Of a stretch of DNA of 64,000 bases, positions 9,545-20,754 are shown one piece after another; the first letter of the stretch is position 1, and every line of letters begins with the position of its first letter. This DNA is from Neoceratodus forsteri (taxonomy: Eukaryota; Chordata; Ceratodontiformes; Ceratodontidae): assembly GCA_016271365.2 (NCBI GenBank), contig CM028129.1, positions 430,546,501-430,610,500 of the forward strand. Direction: 5' to 3'. The notes under the pieces were generated by a model, which worked only from the letters and a program-made list of their open reading frames with translations, did not search any database and was not told the origin of the DNA. A program made the position numbers and the translations under genes.

Positions 9545-12515
9545 AGCAGCAGGAAAATCCCAGCCTCCCTACAAAACAGGTACTAAATGAGAAAAGACCG
9601 AGGTAGAAAGGTCAGTGGGGATGCTGCAACAGAAGGTAAAGCCATCAAAAATGGAGAGCAATGAGAACCAATGCCCGTAGTCAGAGTAACAAGCTTTCTG
9701 AATTAGTGGCCTTGATGGAGGAGGAACATCTGGATATTGCGCAGTCACAGAAACATGGTACACACACAACCATGACTGGGACATAAACATACCAGGATAC
9801 ACTGTCTACAGGAGGGACAGGGGGTAAAGAGGAGGAGGAGTAGCTCTTTACATAAGGGAAGGAATCAAAGCAACCGAACAAAAGGGTAAACAGGGAGGAG
9901 AAGAAGCACTGTGGGTAAATTTGGGGACCGGCAATGGCACCACAATCCGCAGGGGTTGTATACAGGCCCCTCTCAGTGGGAGAGAAATGGACAAGAAATG
10001 ATAGAAAGTATACTTAGAATGGCAGAAAAAGGGGAGATATTGCTGATGGGTGATCTGAATATGCCAGATGTTAACTGGAGTGCAGCTGCAGCAGCCACTT
10101 TGAAGAGTGGGGTTATTCTAGATGCCCTACAGGGGTATGCCTTAGACAACTAGTATTGGAGCCCACTTGAGAGGGAGCAATCTTAGACCTGGTTCTCTCA
10201 AATGGAGATGAAGAGAGGATCACAGATGTAGAAGTGGGTAGCCATCTGGAACTAGCGACCATGGAACAGTATGGTTCTACAATAAACACAGCAATAGAGT
10301 CAAGCCATACAAAGGCAAAAGTACTGGACTTTAGGAGGGCTGACTTTGCCAAAATGGTTGAGTGCCTAAGGAATGCACTAGCAAATGGGCAGGAAGGAAG
10401 GGTGGAAGAACAATGGGGAACAATAAAACTGCTATCACAGAGGTAACAAGCCTTTGTGTGAAGCAAATAAACAAAATGAAGCGATGTAAGAAACCACTAT
10501 GGTTCTCAAAGAAAGTGGCAGTGAAGGTTCAAGAAAAAGAAAGCATTCAGGAAGTACAAGGAATCACAGAAGGAGCAGGACAGAGAACTGTATCAGTTAA
10601 AGCAAAAGGAAGCTGGGAAGGCAGTCAGAACAGCAAAGCCCAAACCGAGGAATAGATAGCCAACTCAGTTAAGAAGGGGATAAAACCTTTTATAGGTACA
10701 TCAGGGGAGCGAAGGAAGACCAAGGGAGGGCTAGTGAGGCTTAATAAAGGGAAGGAGGGTTGGCAGAGGTGACTGTGAAAGGCAGAGATACTAAACAAAT
10801 AGTTTTGCTCAGTATTTACAAAGGAAGAGGAGGAGGTACCTAAAACAAACAGTAGAAACACTCTGGATACAGAAGTTGATACCAGCCCATTTACAGAAGA
10901 AAGGGTTTTGAAAGAACTCTTAAAACTGAAGGTGGACAAAGCAATGGGGCCTGATGGGATTCATCCCAGAATTCTAAAAGAACTAAGGGTAGAACTAGTG
11001 ACACCACTGACTACCCTCTTTAACAAATCATGGAAGGATGGGATGGTACCTGAGGACTGGAGGAGGGCAGATGTGATTCCCTTCACAAAAGTGGGAGCAA
11101 GGCAGAAGCAGGAAACTACAGACCTGTTAGTTTAACCTCAGTGGTAGGGAAATGATGGAATCACTTCATGAAAGAATTGTCTAGTATCTAGAGGCCAGAG
11201 GGCTGAGGACCCAAGGCAGCATGGATTCACAGTGAGAAGGTCATGCCAGATGAATCGGATAGATTTCTTTGACTGGGTGACCAAAGTAGTAGATCAGGGA
11301 GGGCTGTGGACATGGCCTACCTAGACTTTAAGCAAGGCATTTGACACAGTCCCACACAAAGATTAATATACAAGTTAGCCAGCCTGGGAGTGGGTCCCAA
11401 GATGACAGCCTGGGTAAAGAATTGGCTTGAGAATAGGACACAGAGAGTACTAGTAAATGAAGTCCACTCTGAAGAAAGGGGTTACTAGTGGGGTACTGCA
11501 GGGTTCAGTGTGGGACCAGTCTCTTCAATGTCTTTATAGCGACATTGCAGAGGGGTGGAAGGAAAAGTATGTCTCTTTGCAGAGCGACATTGCAGAGGAG
11601 TGGAAGGAAAAGTATCTCTTTGCAGATGACACAAAGATCTGCAACAGAGTTGATGCACAAGGTGAAGTGGAAAGGATGAGAAGGGACTTGGCAAGGTTAG
11701 AGGAATGGTCAAATGTATGGCAGCTTAGATTCAATGATAAGAAGTACAAGGTAATGCACCTGGGAAACAAAACCCAGGGAAGAGTACACAATGGGGTGAG
11801 ATACTAACAACAACAAAATGGAAAGGGACCTGGGGTAGTCATATCAGATGACCTAAAGGTGGGCAAGCAATGTGAGAGGGCAGCAAGGAGGGTTGGGAGA
11901 TACTGGGATGCATAGGGAGAGGCATCACCAGTAGAAAACAAGAAGTTATTATCCTCTGTACAGACAGCTGGTGAGACCCCATCTGGAGTACTGCATGCAG
12001 TTCTGGAGACCCAATCTCCAGAAGACATAGACAGGATGGAAGCTGTCCAGAGGAGGGCACTAAAATGGTGCAGGGTCTGCACCTGGAAGACAAATGAAGA
12101 GAGACTTAAGGAGCTTAATATGTATAACCTTGAGGAAAGGAGGGGGGACATGACAGAAACTTTCAAGTACCTCAAAGAAATCAACAAAGTCCAAGAGGGT
12201 AGCATCTTTCAAAAAAGAGGTGTGCAAGAACAAGGGGCACAATTTGAAGATAGAGGGGGCAGCTCAGAGGTAATTTAAGGAAGTATTTTTTCACAGAGAG
12301 GGTTGTGGATGCATGGAGCGGCCTTCCGAGAGGTTGTGGAGTCAAAAACAGTGGTGGAATTCAAGCATGCATGGGACAGTCATAAGGCAATTCTAGGGGG
12401 TAGGAAGAAGTAGGCTGCTGGTTAACTAGGATCTGCAGCTTATCCATTAGGTAGGGAAATGGGCGCGACTGGGCCAAGCGGTCCTTATCTGCCATCAAGT
12501 TCTATGTTTCTGTGT
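9545..12515 (+). mobile_element. CR1 LINE, plus strand, ORF2 region to 3' end
   Basis: ORF2 remains in many frames. The endonuclease opens SNKLSELVALMEEEHLDIA (about 9690), with LLMGDLNMPDVNWS at 10041-10082. The RT includes DKAMGPDGIHPRILKEL (10930-10990), FADDTK (11618-11635) and the C-terminal text VQRRALKWCRV and EERLKELNMYNLEERR (12040-12140). The 3' end tatctgccatcaagttctatgtttctgtg at about 12486-12515 is the CR1 terminus seen again at 29645 and 47262. Dead through many stops and indels. ORF1 is absent, so the copy is 5'-truncated just before ORF2. Confidence 0.9.
10908..11812 (+). pseudogene. CR1 reverse transcriptase, broken
   Basis: RT blocks in order: DKAMGPDGIHPRILKEL, PEDWRRADVIPFTK (11050-11090), a Q-G-S block after GVTSGVLQGS (11478-11507), FADDTKICNRVD (11618-11653) and WQLRFNDKKYKVMHLGN (11718-11767). 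The FADD catalytic Asp pair is intact. The frame has shifted several times and a 43/45-bp tandem duplication (11538-11582 and 11583-11625) sits directly upstream of FADD. Confidence 0.88.
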
Positions 12516-13296
12516 TAATTATTAAATGTTCATCATCAAAAAGTCACACTGCATTAATAAGTCAAGCTGTCAGACCCTAAATAAATTCTGATGTTCAATT
12601 ATTGTCCAGAGTTCTATTATTAAAACACCTTTTCCATACCATTATATTAATTATTATAAAAGAAACAAATGTGTGTTCGTTGACAATGTAAATAAAACAT
12701 TTATAATGTCCATCTTCTCATACTAAATATTAACAATCATTCAAACAAATTATCCCATTATAAACTAAAACACACTAGGCATACTTACCTCCTAAGATGC
12801 TAGTGAGTGATTGAAGTCAATCAGGAAGACTTAGGGAAGATCAGGGATGAAGCAACCAACTAAATCATTGGGGTACTATTGCCATACAAGATGTCATCCA
12901 GTTTTACAGGGAGGTAATCAATATGACATCATACACAGTGATGTAATGTTCTCCAGTATCTGCCTGGCTAGGCATAACAACACTCAATCAGGATTGTGTA
13001 ATCATGTAATTACCATACTGTATCTGTACAACAAATCAGTATATACCGATGTATTCTAATTAGCAGCAAAGAAAAAATAGAATGAATTATGTAGGGGCAG
13101 TTAGTCTGTCATTTTGTAGATAAGTCTCAGTGAAAAAAGCAGTGTGGATTGCTGGTAGTTTATCTTGTGAGTAGAGGTGGTGAATTTGCCAATCTCTTTT
13201 AAAATTAATCTGGGACTAGTTGTCAATGAAATAAAATGGTCTGGCAAAGGAGGAATGAGATGGGCTCATTTGCTGCCTGCATTATTTTTTATTTTG
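12516..13296. other. AT-rich stretch, nothing recognised
   Basis: No coding text or repeat that I can name. One good-looking minus-strand splice donor word (cttacctcctaag at 12784-12797) is noted but has no exon support. Confidence 0.45.
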
Positions 13297-13362
13297 TTTT
13301 GTTTACGGGTAGGTCACTAGCCATGGCAATGACTATTTTCAGGCACGACCGGAGATTACAGA
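13297..13362 (-). mobile_element. SINE 3'-tail fragment
   Basis: The text ending attttcaggcacgacc (13334-13349) matches the 3' half of the SINE at 37542-37741 and the fragment at 30690-30765. Only the tail is present, with an A/T-rich end on the left side, as expected for a 5'-truncated minus-strand copy. Confidence 0.5.
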
Positions 13363-15540
13363 ACAGTGAAGACAAATACTGAGCATCAGTAACAACATAA
13401 CTATACATCAAGACATGACATTAAAATGAACAATTTTACATGGATAGGAATACATGACAGGCAGGAGTTGAAGTAACAAGCATGCAAAATGAAGTTTAGA
13501 CTACAATACTTTATCTAAGAGGACAAAATGATACATTTGCAAATGTCATATAATCAAGATATGACTAATATTATACAAGTTAAGTACTTGTAACTCACCA
13601 CCTGATGTGCTTCATGTTGGTGGAAATGATTTAGACTGTAAAAGGGTTTTGATCTGATCTTGCAAGCAAAGTCCGATCGCCTCAAATTATAGAAATGTTT
13701 CCAAACTGTAAGATTCTTTATTCAGGCATTGCGGGTATAGGTTTTGAAAGGATAGAGTTATACACTACTTGGAAAAAAAAACAAACAGTTTAAATATTCA
13801 AATTTCTGGTTACTTCAAAGATCATGGAATGGGGTGACAAGATCCTTCAATTAGACATACCCATAATTGGCTATTTCTTTTTTATATAGTCTGTCCCACT
13901 GTGCAGTGCTGGGATCTAAGAGATTTGGTTGCATACCGTTCGATTCAAGATATTGGTGGCATAGGCATAACAACTGGAATCAAGCCCAGTGCATCAGATT
14001 AATCAACTGTAAACAGTCCACATTTTGCTTGGATCCTTTCTCCTGACCCTAGAGAACACCTGTCAGCACAGAGACTGCCTAAGAACCAAAGGCTGCTACA
14101 CAAAGACTGAAATATTTTGCAAACCAGTGATTCTCTGAACTTTGAAATCTTCATACCTCAGATAGACTAGCTAACAGTGTTAGTATGTTTTCATTGTACA
14201 TTTTTCATTTTTTTCCTGTATACTGTAACCCAAATTAATATTCTCTTTTTAGTTGTATCTCTATTTATTTAAGTATTTTAGTAAAACATTTGTTTTCCTA
14301 AAGAAATCCTGCCTGCATGCAATTCCTTATATTTCATGTGGGACTGTAGAAGGTTTATTAATAGTCTATAAAAACTGTTATTGCCAAAGGGGTCACCATA
14401 AGCAACCAAATTGTAAAGAGAGTCTGGAAGAGGTCTGGAAGAATAGGGACAATACCATAGTCTGCAAAGATTTTGAACCAGACTGTTGCATGTCCTGTAG
14501 GAAGAAAGTCAAATCAGGTATGGCATTGCTATCCTGAAGAGAGTGTGTAGCTTGGGTTTTCCTTTTGTGTAATAGCCAAGAAAGGTTCATATTTGACCAC
14601 AAGACTCGAGACTGGTATTGTGCCCTTATCCAGAGTTAGAGGGTGCCCTGGATCCTTGTGGCAGAGGTGCAGTCGTGACCTTGGTGAGCTATCTAAAGGA
14701 TGAGGAGGGTATACCTGTTCCCCCATCATAGATTGCACTTAAGGTGGGCATTGTGAGCTCAGTGGGCCATACCCCCAGGAATTGGTTTGTGACAGATTTC
14801 CATTGTGACTGTCCCAACTAGCTGTTTACCCTAACAGAACATTGCCACCCTATGCCCTATTTTATGCTAGCACCCCACTGCTCCTCCCTCTATCAGCTCT
14901 CCTTCCCTTCACTGGTCACCCTCCCACTCCCCTATCCTCACCACTGACAGCTCCCAGACTTTCTCTCTCTCCCTGATCCTTCTCTCTGTCACCCCATGTC
15001 CTCTGTGCTTCCTCCCTCCTCCCACCCCCATACCATTCCACACACCTCCCTTCAACCTGGGCCTGAGAAAATCTTCTTTCTGACTGCTCTGGTTTTGCCC
15101 TTCTCCTTCTTTCCACTCTGTTACTTGACAAAACTGATAGTCTGACTGTTCAAAAGTTACTGTGTCTTCACTATTGGTGCACCAACCTGTAATTCGTATT
15201 GTAAACTTGTATTTTCTATACTTGTAAAACCCCTTACCTGTTTCCGCCTACATGTTCATGCTATTACCTTTCCTTGTTATTTATCAATTTGCACTGGGAT
15301 TGGAACCCTATGCTCTTTTGACAATGTCTTCTCACTAAAGGCGAAGTGTCACTTAATGTCTCATTGTCTCTGTCCTTTGTTATCATCTGCACCCACTGTA
15401 TCCACAAATGTACACAATGTTAACTGTTACCCAAATGTATTTATATTTGTTTGCCACATAATTCTACTTTGTGATTCAATAGCCATTGTCTGTACTATTT
15501 GATTGTACTTTGTCTGTATTCTAACCTATTGTATGCTCAG
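13363..15540. other. AT-rich to CT-rich stretch without recognised genes
   Basis: 13363-14820 has no family I can name; its middle has an LTR-like look but no paired end. 14880-15110 is CT-rich. The open frame at 14253-14537 has cysteines but no known domain. 15120-15540 leads into a LINE 3' tail and may be its 3' UTR. Confidence 0.35.
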
Positions 15541-15606
15541 ATGTGGAGCCTCTGTAAATGAGTCTTTGACTCAAAGGTTTTGTAATTCAAGAAATAAATA
15601 AAAGAA
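15541..15606 (+). mobile_element. LINE 3' tail with stem-loop
   Basis: Text from atgtggagcc through a stem-loop (cctctgtaaatgagtc / gactcaaagg) to tgtaattcaagaaataaata. The same terminus is found on the minus strand at 47992-48071 and 49899-49970, attached there to LINE coding text. It marks the 3' end of a plus-strand copy of the same LINE group; no protein remains are visible upstream. Confidence 0.7.
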
Positions 15607-15989
15607 AATAAAAATAAAAGAAATTATTTTTAAAGGCATACAATTCCTACATTGGTTACATAACATAGTATAACAAGAAATTATACAATCATATGGAGGA
15701 AAAGGAATACATAATCCCTATTTTGTACTATGCTAACCTATAATACAAATGATAATATATCAAAACAGCACTGTAACATCTGACCTATCAGATTAAGATT
15801 TATATATTTAAAGTCCCTAGTTATATACTGAAGAGAAGAACATAGCCACTATAATTCATTATGAGTTCCTTTAAATTTCAAAAAGGTTACTCCAGGTTAG
15901 ATTAATTGAGTTTTTGTCCATGGTGAAATAACTGATCATTTCATTGTTCACTAAAGAGCCTAGTGAGTCAAGTCATTCCCTTGTAGATG

Positions 15990-16480
15990 AGTATCTATTT
16001 TCTTTCCAATACTTAGACTTAGTCTCTTAAAAGCTAAAGAAACAGTTAGAAACCAGTCTTGAATATGTGTATGCAAATGAGGTTTTGAAGTAGTGTCACT
16101 GAAGATAAATAAAGCAGGAGAAAAGGGTAGGTCATTTTTAGATTATCTGACAGTTAGAATGAATAAGTTTCCATGTTTCCAGATTTCAGGACAATACCAA
16201 AATAAATTACTCTAATCTGCGTTTGGCTACCACACTTCCAGCAGCTGTCTATGCTAAAATGCTCAATTTTCCTTAGCTGTAGTGGAGAGTAATAGAAATA
16301 ATGTAATATTTTAAACTGAAATTAATCTCCACTGTACTTTCTACAACTTCTGTAAGCAATCCCATAGCTTAGACCATATTTTATCTATTTGTATTCTAAA
16401 TTCTTTCTCCCATTTACCTTTAGCAGATACAGTCAGACTCTATGAGATGGGGATTGTCTGACAAAAGCAATGAAATATTT
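15990..16480 (-). pseudogene. L1-type LINE ORF2 C-terminal fragment
   Basis: On the minus strand the text reads WEKEFRIQIDKIWSKLWDCLQ (about 16360-16420), then in shifted frames INFSLKYYIISIT, CWKCG (about 16230-16245) and FWYCPEIWKHGN (16170-16206). CWKCG followed by a 'W.CP' block is the cysteine motif near the end of L1/Tx1 ORF2. The downstream 15610-15990 may be its 3' UTR. Confidence 0.65.
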
Positions 16481-17489
16481 ATTTGTGATTTCTAATATGC
16501 ATTGCGACACTTGAAATTCTATCAAGAAAACCACTGAAACCACACACAAATACTGCAGTACTTCAACAGAGGACATACTGGCTCTTTTCAGAGCCACTCA
16601 TCTGTGTCAAAAATAGAAAAGAATACATACAGTTCCTACACATAGCAGGCATTGTAAGTCATCACATCAAATTGGGGAGAGGTTTGGATGTGACAAGGTT
16701 TCACTGATTGGGATTCTTTCTCTACCCCAGAACATGGGCAAAATGAAATAAACAGAATATTGGAGTTATTCCAGCCTGCTTCATCAAACAACTAACAAGT
16801 GAACAACAATAATGTGCTAATACTTACAGTTACACTGTTATACCATACAACAACACAGTGTAATGGTTCAACTACAAGTATTAATACTGCTCCTTTGATG
16901 CAATACTACCAAAAGATTTCTACTCTGGTACTGTGAATTGTATGATAAATGATTTGGTAGAAACATCTAGTCATACCTGTCGAGAGCAATAACAACAGAG
17001 TCACAAAGCATCTACATCTCTTAAGTAACTAGTGGGCCAAATAACATTCTATGAAAATAAAACAATGCTTAGCTGATACACATAGTCAGTGGCATCCAAC
17101 GTCTGTGCTGATATCCACTATATTTGTAGACATAAAGTGAAAAACAGGTTACAATAAGCAATAAAAATATCAGCTGTGTAGGGTGGGAAGAGACTGTAGT
17201 TATATTTTAATGGTTTCAACTTGGTTAGCGGGTAGGGTATGCACCAATAACATGGCACAGATGCTGTTTTGTGAACGGACTTGTATCACTTGTAATGCCA
17301 GTAGAGGAGGATGTGGGCAGGATTCAGCATCCCTGCCCTCACTTTCACCCCAGGGTATGAACAAGTGACTCCACTCATCGACCACCAGCAGAGCTGGATG
17401 AAGCCATCAACTTGAACACACCCATCTGCACCAACAGGTTGATACACTGTCAAAGTGGCTGCAACCTAAGAGGCCATACATCCATACCC
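16481..17489. other. AT-rich stretch, nothing recognised
   Basis: No gene, named repeat or clear palindrome seen. Confidence 0.4.
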
Positions 17490-18090
17490 TCTGATCATTC
17501 ATTATTGACACAATATACTGTATGTGTACATACTGCAATAGTGAATGGTTGGAGGCCACAATTATCACATCTTTTGAGTGGTGTGGTAGGGTGAGTGAGG
17601 CTTTGCCTCAGCCAGCTACCACCCTTCACCCTCTCATACAATGTAATTGCTACTTTCTTACCCCCACAATAACTGACTCAATAACATTGTCTCAAAAACA
17701 TTACAGCACCTATTCTTGTCCTGTTCACTCACTACTGCCACAGAGTACTGTATGTACAGTATATATGTTCATTGCAGTGGCTGAATGGGTGGAGGGATGA
17801 AATTATCACATCACTAAATTGGTCTGGTGTAAAAGTCAAGTCAAAGCCTTGGCCCATCCAACAAACACCCCAGTTCTCTCACGCAATGCAACCCCTACTC
17901 TGTCATCCATCCCAGCACAACTCCTTCAATAATCCTGTCTCAAGAAAAATTATATGACCTACTCTTGATTTGTTCAGTCACTATTTCTCTGATGCTACCA
18001 TACGTGTATATTGCAGTAGGGGTGTGGTTGGAGGCCAAAATTCTAACATCTCTTGAGTGGTCTGGTGGATGACCGAGGCACAGCCTCAGC

Positions 18091-18092
<2 letters not shown>
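17490..18092. repeat. Tandem repeat, period ~239 bp, about 2.5 copies
   Basis: The word (a)ctgca/ttgca followed by gaatg(g)gttggagg-like text recurs at 17534, 17773 and 18012, spacings of 239 and 239. Units share atcacatc-like, actgactcaataa-like and gtactgtatgta-like words, at roughly 65-75% identity by eye. A partial unit precedes the first. The array ends at the (AC)n tract. Confidence 0.7.

Positions 18093-18140
<48 letters not shown>
18093..18140. repeat. (AC)24 microsatellite
   Basis: Uninterrupted AC dinucleotides over 48 bp, between the 239-bp satellite and the foldback element. Confidence 0.97.
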
Positions 18141-18143
<3 letters not shown>

Positions 18144-18664
18144 AAGATTGCAGCTATCCCGTCTCCCCAACCCAGCTATCACAGAAACAATACAGCTACA
18201 AAATTTCATTGATGATACAATGTCACACACTGGCCCAGATATTCTGACTGCGCCAGGCAAGCCTGGGTGCAGCGCAGCTGGGATGCGCTGGGGCAAGGAT
18301 ATTCAATGGTGATGCACCATGGTGCAGCACCATTGACTATGGCAAGGTCAGAACACATACTACGCATGGTGCAGTGGCACTGCACTGGTGCAAGCCACAG
18401 ATTGGGAGCTCGGGGATGAGCCAGTGCAAGTGCAGTTCGCTAGGTGCATCACCCACAATATTCAGCAGGGGCATGCAAATAAGGCACGTAAAATATGCAA
18501 GGCGCAAATGGGGCCATTTGCATGTCATTATATTTCCCATTGCATGCCTTCTTGAGGGCAGCCCAGCGACTTGTGCCTGGTGCCCTGCACAGCATGATAT
18601 GCAGTAGGGATCGTGGGCATCCCCGCCCATAACCCGCGAGCACGGTATATATAAAACATAGACA

Positions 18665-18807
18665 TCCCTGGTAGTCTAGTGGCCCCCGAGTCCCAATTCC
18701 CAAGATATGTATAAAAAGACCATCCCGGTGGTCTCGGTGGAACCCCTCCACCCATTGCACGCGATCGTGGTACAGCTCCATCACAGAAATCCATAGTGAT
18801 CCAGTGG
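18665..18807 (+). repeat. tRNA-Glu-like units in the left arm
   Basis: Three units begin at 18665 (tccctggtagtctagtgg), 18723 (tcccggtggtctcggtgg) and 18790 (tccatagtgatccagtgg), spaced 58 and 67 bp. Mirror copies lie on the minus strand of the right arm at about 19257-19274 and 19311-19331. Confidence 0.7.
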
Positions 18808-19256
18808 CACCCTCCCACCCACCGGACCCTTGCCACCCCACCCCCCCCATCACGGTGGGCAGCTGCAACTACTGCCCGTATACTGCCCGGCTGTCCGTCT
18901 GCCGAATAACAGGTACAATGTAGGCTGTAAGCCCCGTGGTCTGGCGTGGACCAATGGGCTTACAAGACTACTACGACTGGACAGTCCCAAATATGTGAAT
19001 GACTTCATTCACATATTTGGATATCTAGATACAGTATGCCCTGCAAGCCCGTTGTCCACACTGGGGACCAATGGCTATCAGCCCATACAGTACCTGTCAT
19101 TGGAGGGTGGCCAGGCAGTATGTGGGTGGGTTGCAGCCAGCTGCCGGATGGGGGAGTGAAGTAGGCAAGGGTCCTGTGTGGGTGGAGGTGCCACTGGATC
19201 ACTATGGATTTCTGTGATGGAGCTGTACCCGTGATCATGGCAACAGGTGGGGGTTC

Positions 19257-19331
19257 CACTAGACCACCAGGGATTTTTTTTTACATTTCTCAGGGGATCG
19301 GGTGGGTGGGGAACCACTAGACCACCAGGGG
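19257..19331 (-). repeat. tRNA-Glu-like units in the right arm (minus strand)
   Basis: Read on the minus strand, the inner unit gives tccctggtggtctagtgga and the outer one ccctggtggtctagtggtt. The latter is a 19-nt match to the 5' end of eukaryotic tRNA-Glu(CTC), covering acceptor strand, D-stem and A box. There is no B box or acceptor 3' side downstream, so it is not a tRNA gene. Confidence 0.75.
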
Positions 19332-19645
19332 TTTGCGGGTGCTTGCTGATGGTGTTCTGCGTGGTAGGTGGCCACCCACATCTGGTGGCTGCTGTGTTGT
19401 GCCATGTAATATAGCAGCCCACCTGTGGGTGGCTGGATTTGTTCCATCTTTTCCGGGCTCAACTCTGAGCCCCCTATGCAGCGGAACTGCAGAGTTGCAC
19501 CAGCATATGTGCTGCAGATCCCGGCTGAATATTGTGATGTGCCACATATGCATGGGCATGCCCCTGCATCTGCGCTGCATACAATTACATTGTGCCCCAG
19601 TGCATTGGGATTTACGCTGTGCCTGGCAGCCCTTTCAATATCCCA

Positions 19646-20754
19646 CTAGGGTGCAATGTGGGCTACTATGTATAAATTCATTTAACAACCTCCCTTATCC
19701 CTCAAATAATTGCACTCTTATCCAGCAAAGATTAAACAAAACACATTATTTTAAAAAATGCTCAAAATTAGCATTTGTTGGAAAATCTCAATACAAATGC
19801 AAAACTAGTAAATAAGAAAACTGTGCTGAAACACTCACAGTACGTTAATGGTTATGTGTGTGTATTATGTGACTTTCAATAAATCCTGCTTATTGTAGAT
19901 AGTGCCATACACATGAGTAAAATGACATAAAACAAAATAGTTGCGAATTCAGAACATCCCATTAGAAAGTACTGTTTCATATTTATTCATGTTCCAATGT
20001 TATGGTAATCTGATCATTCCATGTATTTACATCCTCAGTTCGTATTTGAAATGTTAGGAAACAATATAACAACACAGTTTCAAAATACAAACACATACCG
20101 ATAATGGCTATTTGTTCATATCATGCTACAGTCAACAAAATGCAATCAATTTATAATGACAGGCCAAAACTAGTTAGTAGCTCAAAAGCACACTGATGCA
20201 TACATTTTAACACAATCCTGCATGATGATAATGCATATTTCTTCTGATTTTAGCTTTTTTCAATGAGCAGAAAATGTACATTTTTGTATGTTCACATCAC
20301 TAACTCATACAAAACATACACACCTTTGGTGATACAAACACATAAAAAGACATTTTCACAAAATTCAGTTATCTTTAGAGCGTTAAGGCCTGTGCATGCT
20401 CAAAAATTGAATATTTTTTTCTTAAATACTTTAAAAACTGCTTACATTTAGGATATGAAAAACACAAATGCACATGCATTGGGCCAAACTCTATCAAATC
20501 TGCAAGTCTCAGGTTTCAAATCCTTTTAGTTTTTAGTCATATGTGAGAAGAAAAAGACTTAATTTGTGTGATATGTGTTTTTGCACCTCTGTAACTTTGC
20601 CCTCCATGAACTGATTGCCACAAAATTTGCAGGATCCAGAGATCCTGGCACCATCTCTGTTCATTCCAAATTTTAAGTAAGTCAGTTGAACAGAGACAAA
20701 GGTATTAAGGTGCAAATGTGGGTTTAACATTAAAGTACTTAACCCTAAAATAAA
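19646..20754. other. AT-rich stretch, nothing recognised
   Basis: About 1.1 kb of AT-rich sequence. 20500-20750 looks like an old interspersed repeat but I cannot name it. Confidence 0.4.

Larger units (their letters stand above)
18232..19645. mobile_element. 1.4-kb foldback element with nested inverted repeats
   Basis: The left end ggcccagatattctgactgcg and the reverse complement of the right end (gggatattgaaagggctgcc) are related. Inside, 18771-18810 and 19188-19227 form a perfect 40-bp inverted repeat, and the centre is a perfect palindrome (15-bp arms 18987-19001 and 19006-19020, loop 4 bp). Arms also pair across 18660-18770 / 19228-19340 and 18895-18980 / 19025-19110 with mismatches. 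So nearly the whole element folds on itself. No transposase gene. Its terminus is shared with 5334 and roughly with 59804, pointing to a PIF/Harbinger-like family; the target duplication is unclear. Confidence 0.75.

Noticed and set aside
12784..12797. Minus-strand exon end (cttacctcctaag, good donor site)
   Set aside because: A single splice-like word with no open frame or matching acceptor that supports an exon.
14253..14537. Cysteine-containing 94-codon frame as a small gene
   Set aside because: No domain, no repeat of the frame elsewhere, and AT-rich decayed surroundings. Likely chance.
13860..14830. Solo LTR of an endogenous retrovirus or gypsy element
   Set aside because: The composition and a ttgtgaca word suggest an LTR, but no paired copy, target duplication, primer-binding site or internal coding region was found.
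19257..19331. tRNA-Glu gene or pseudogene
   Set aside because: Only the first ~19 nt match; no anticodon arm, B box or acceptor 3' strand follows in any unit.
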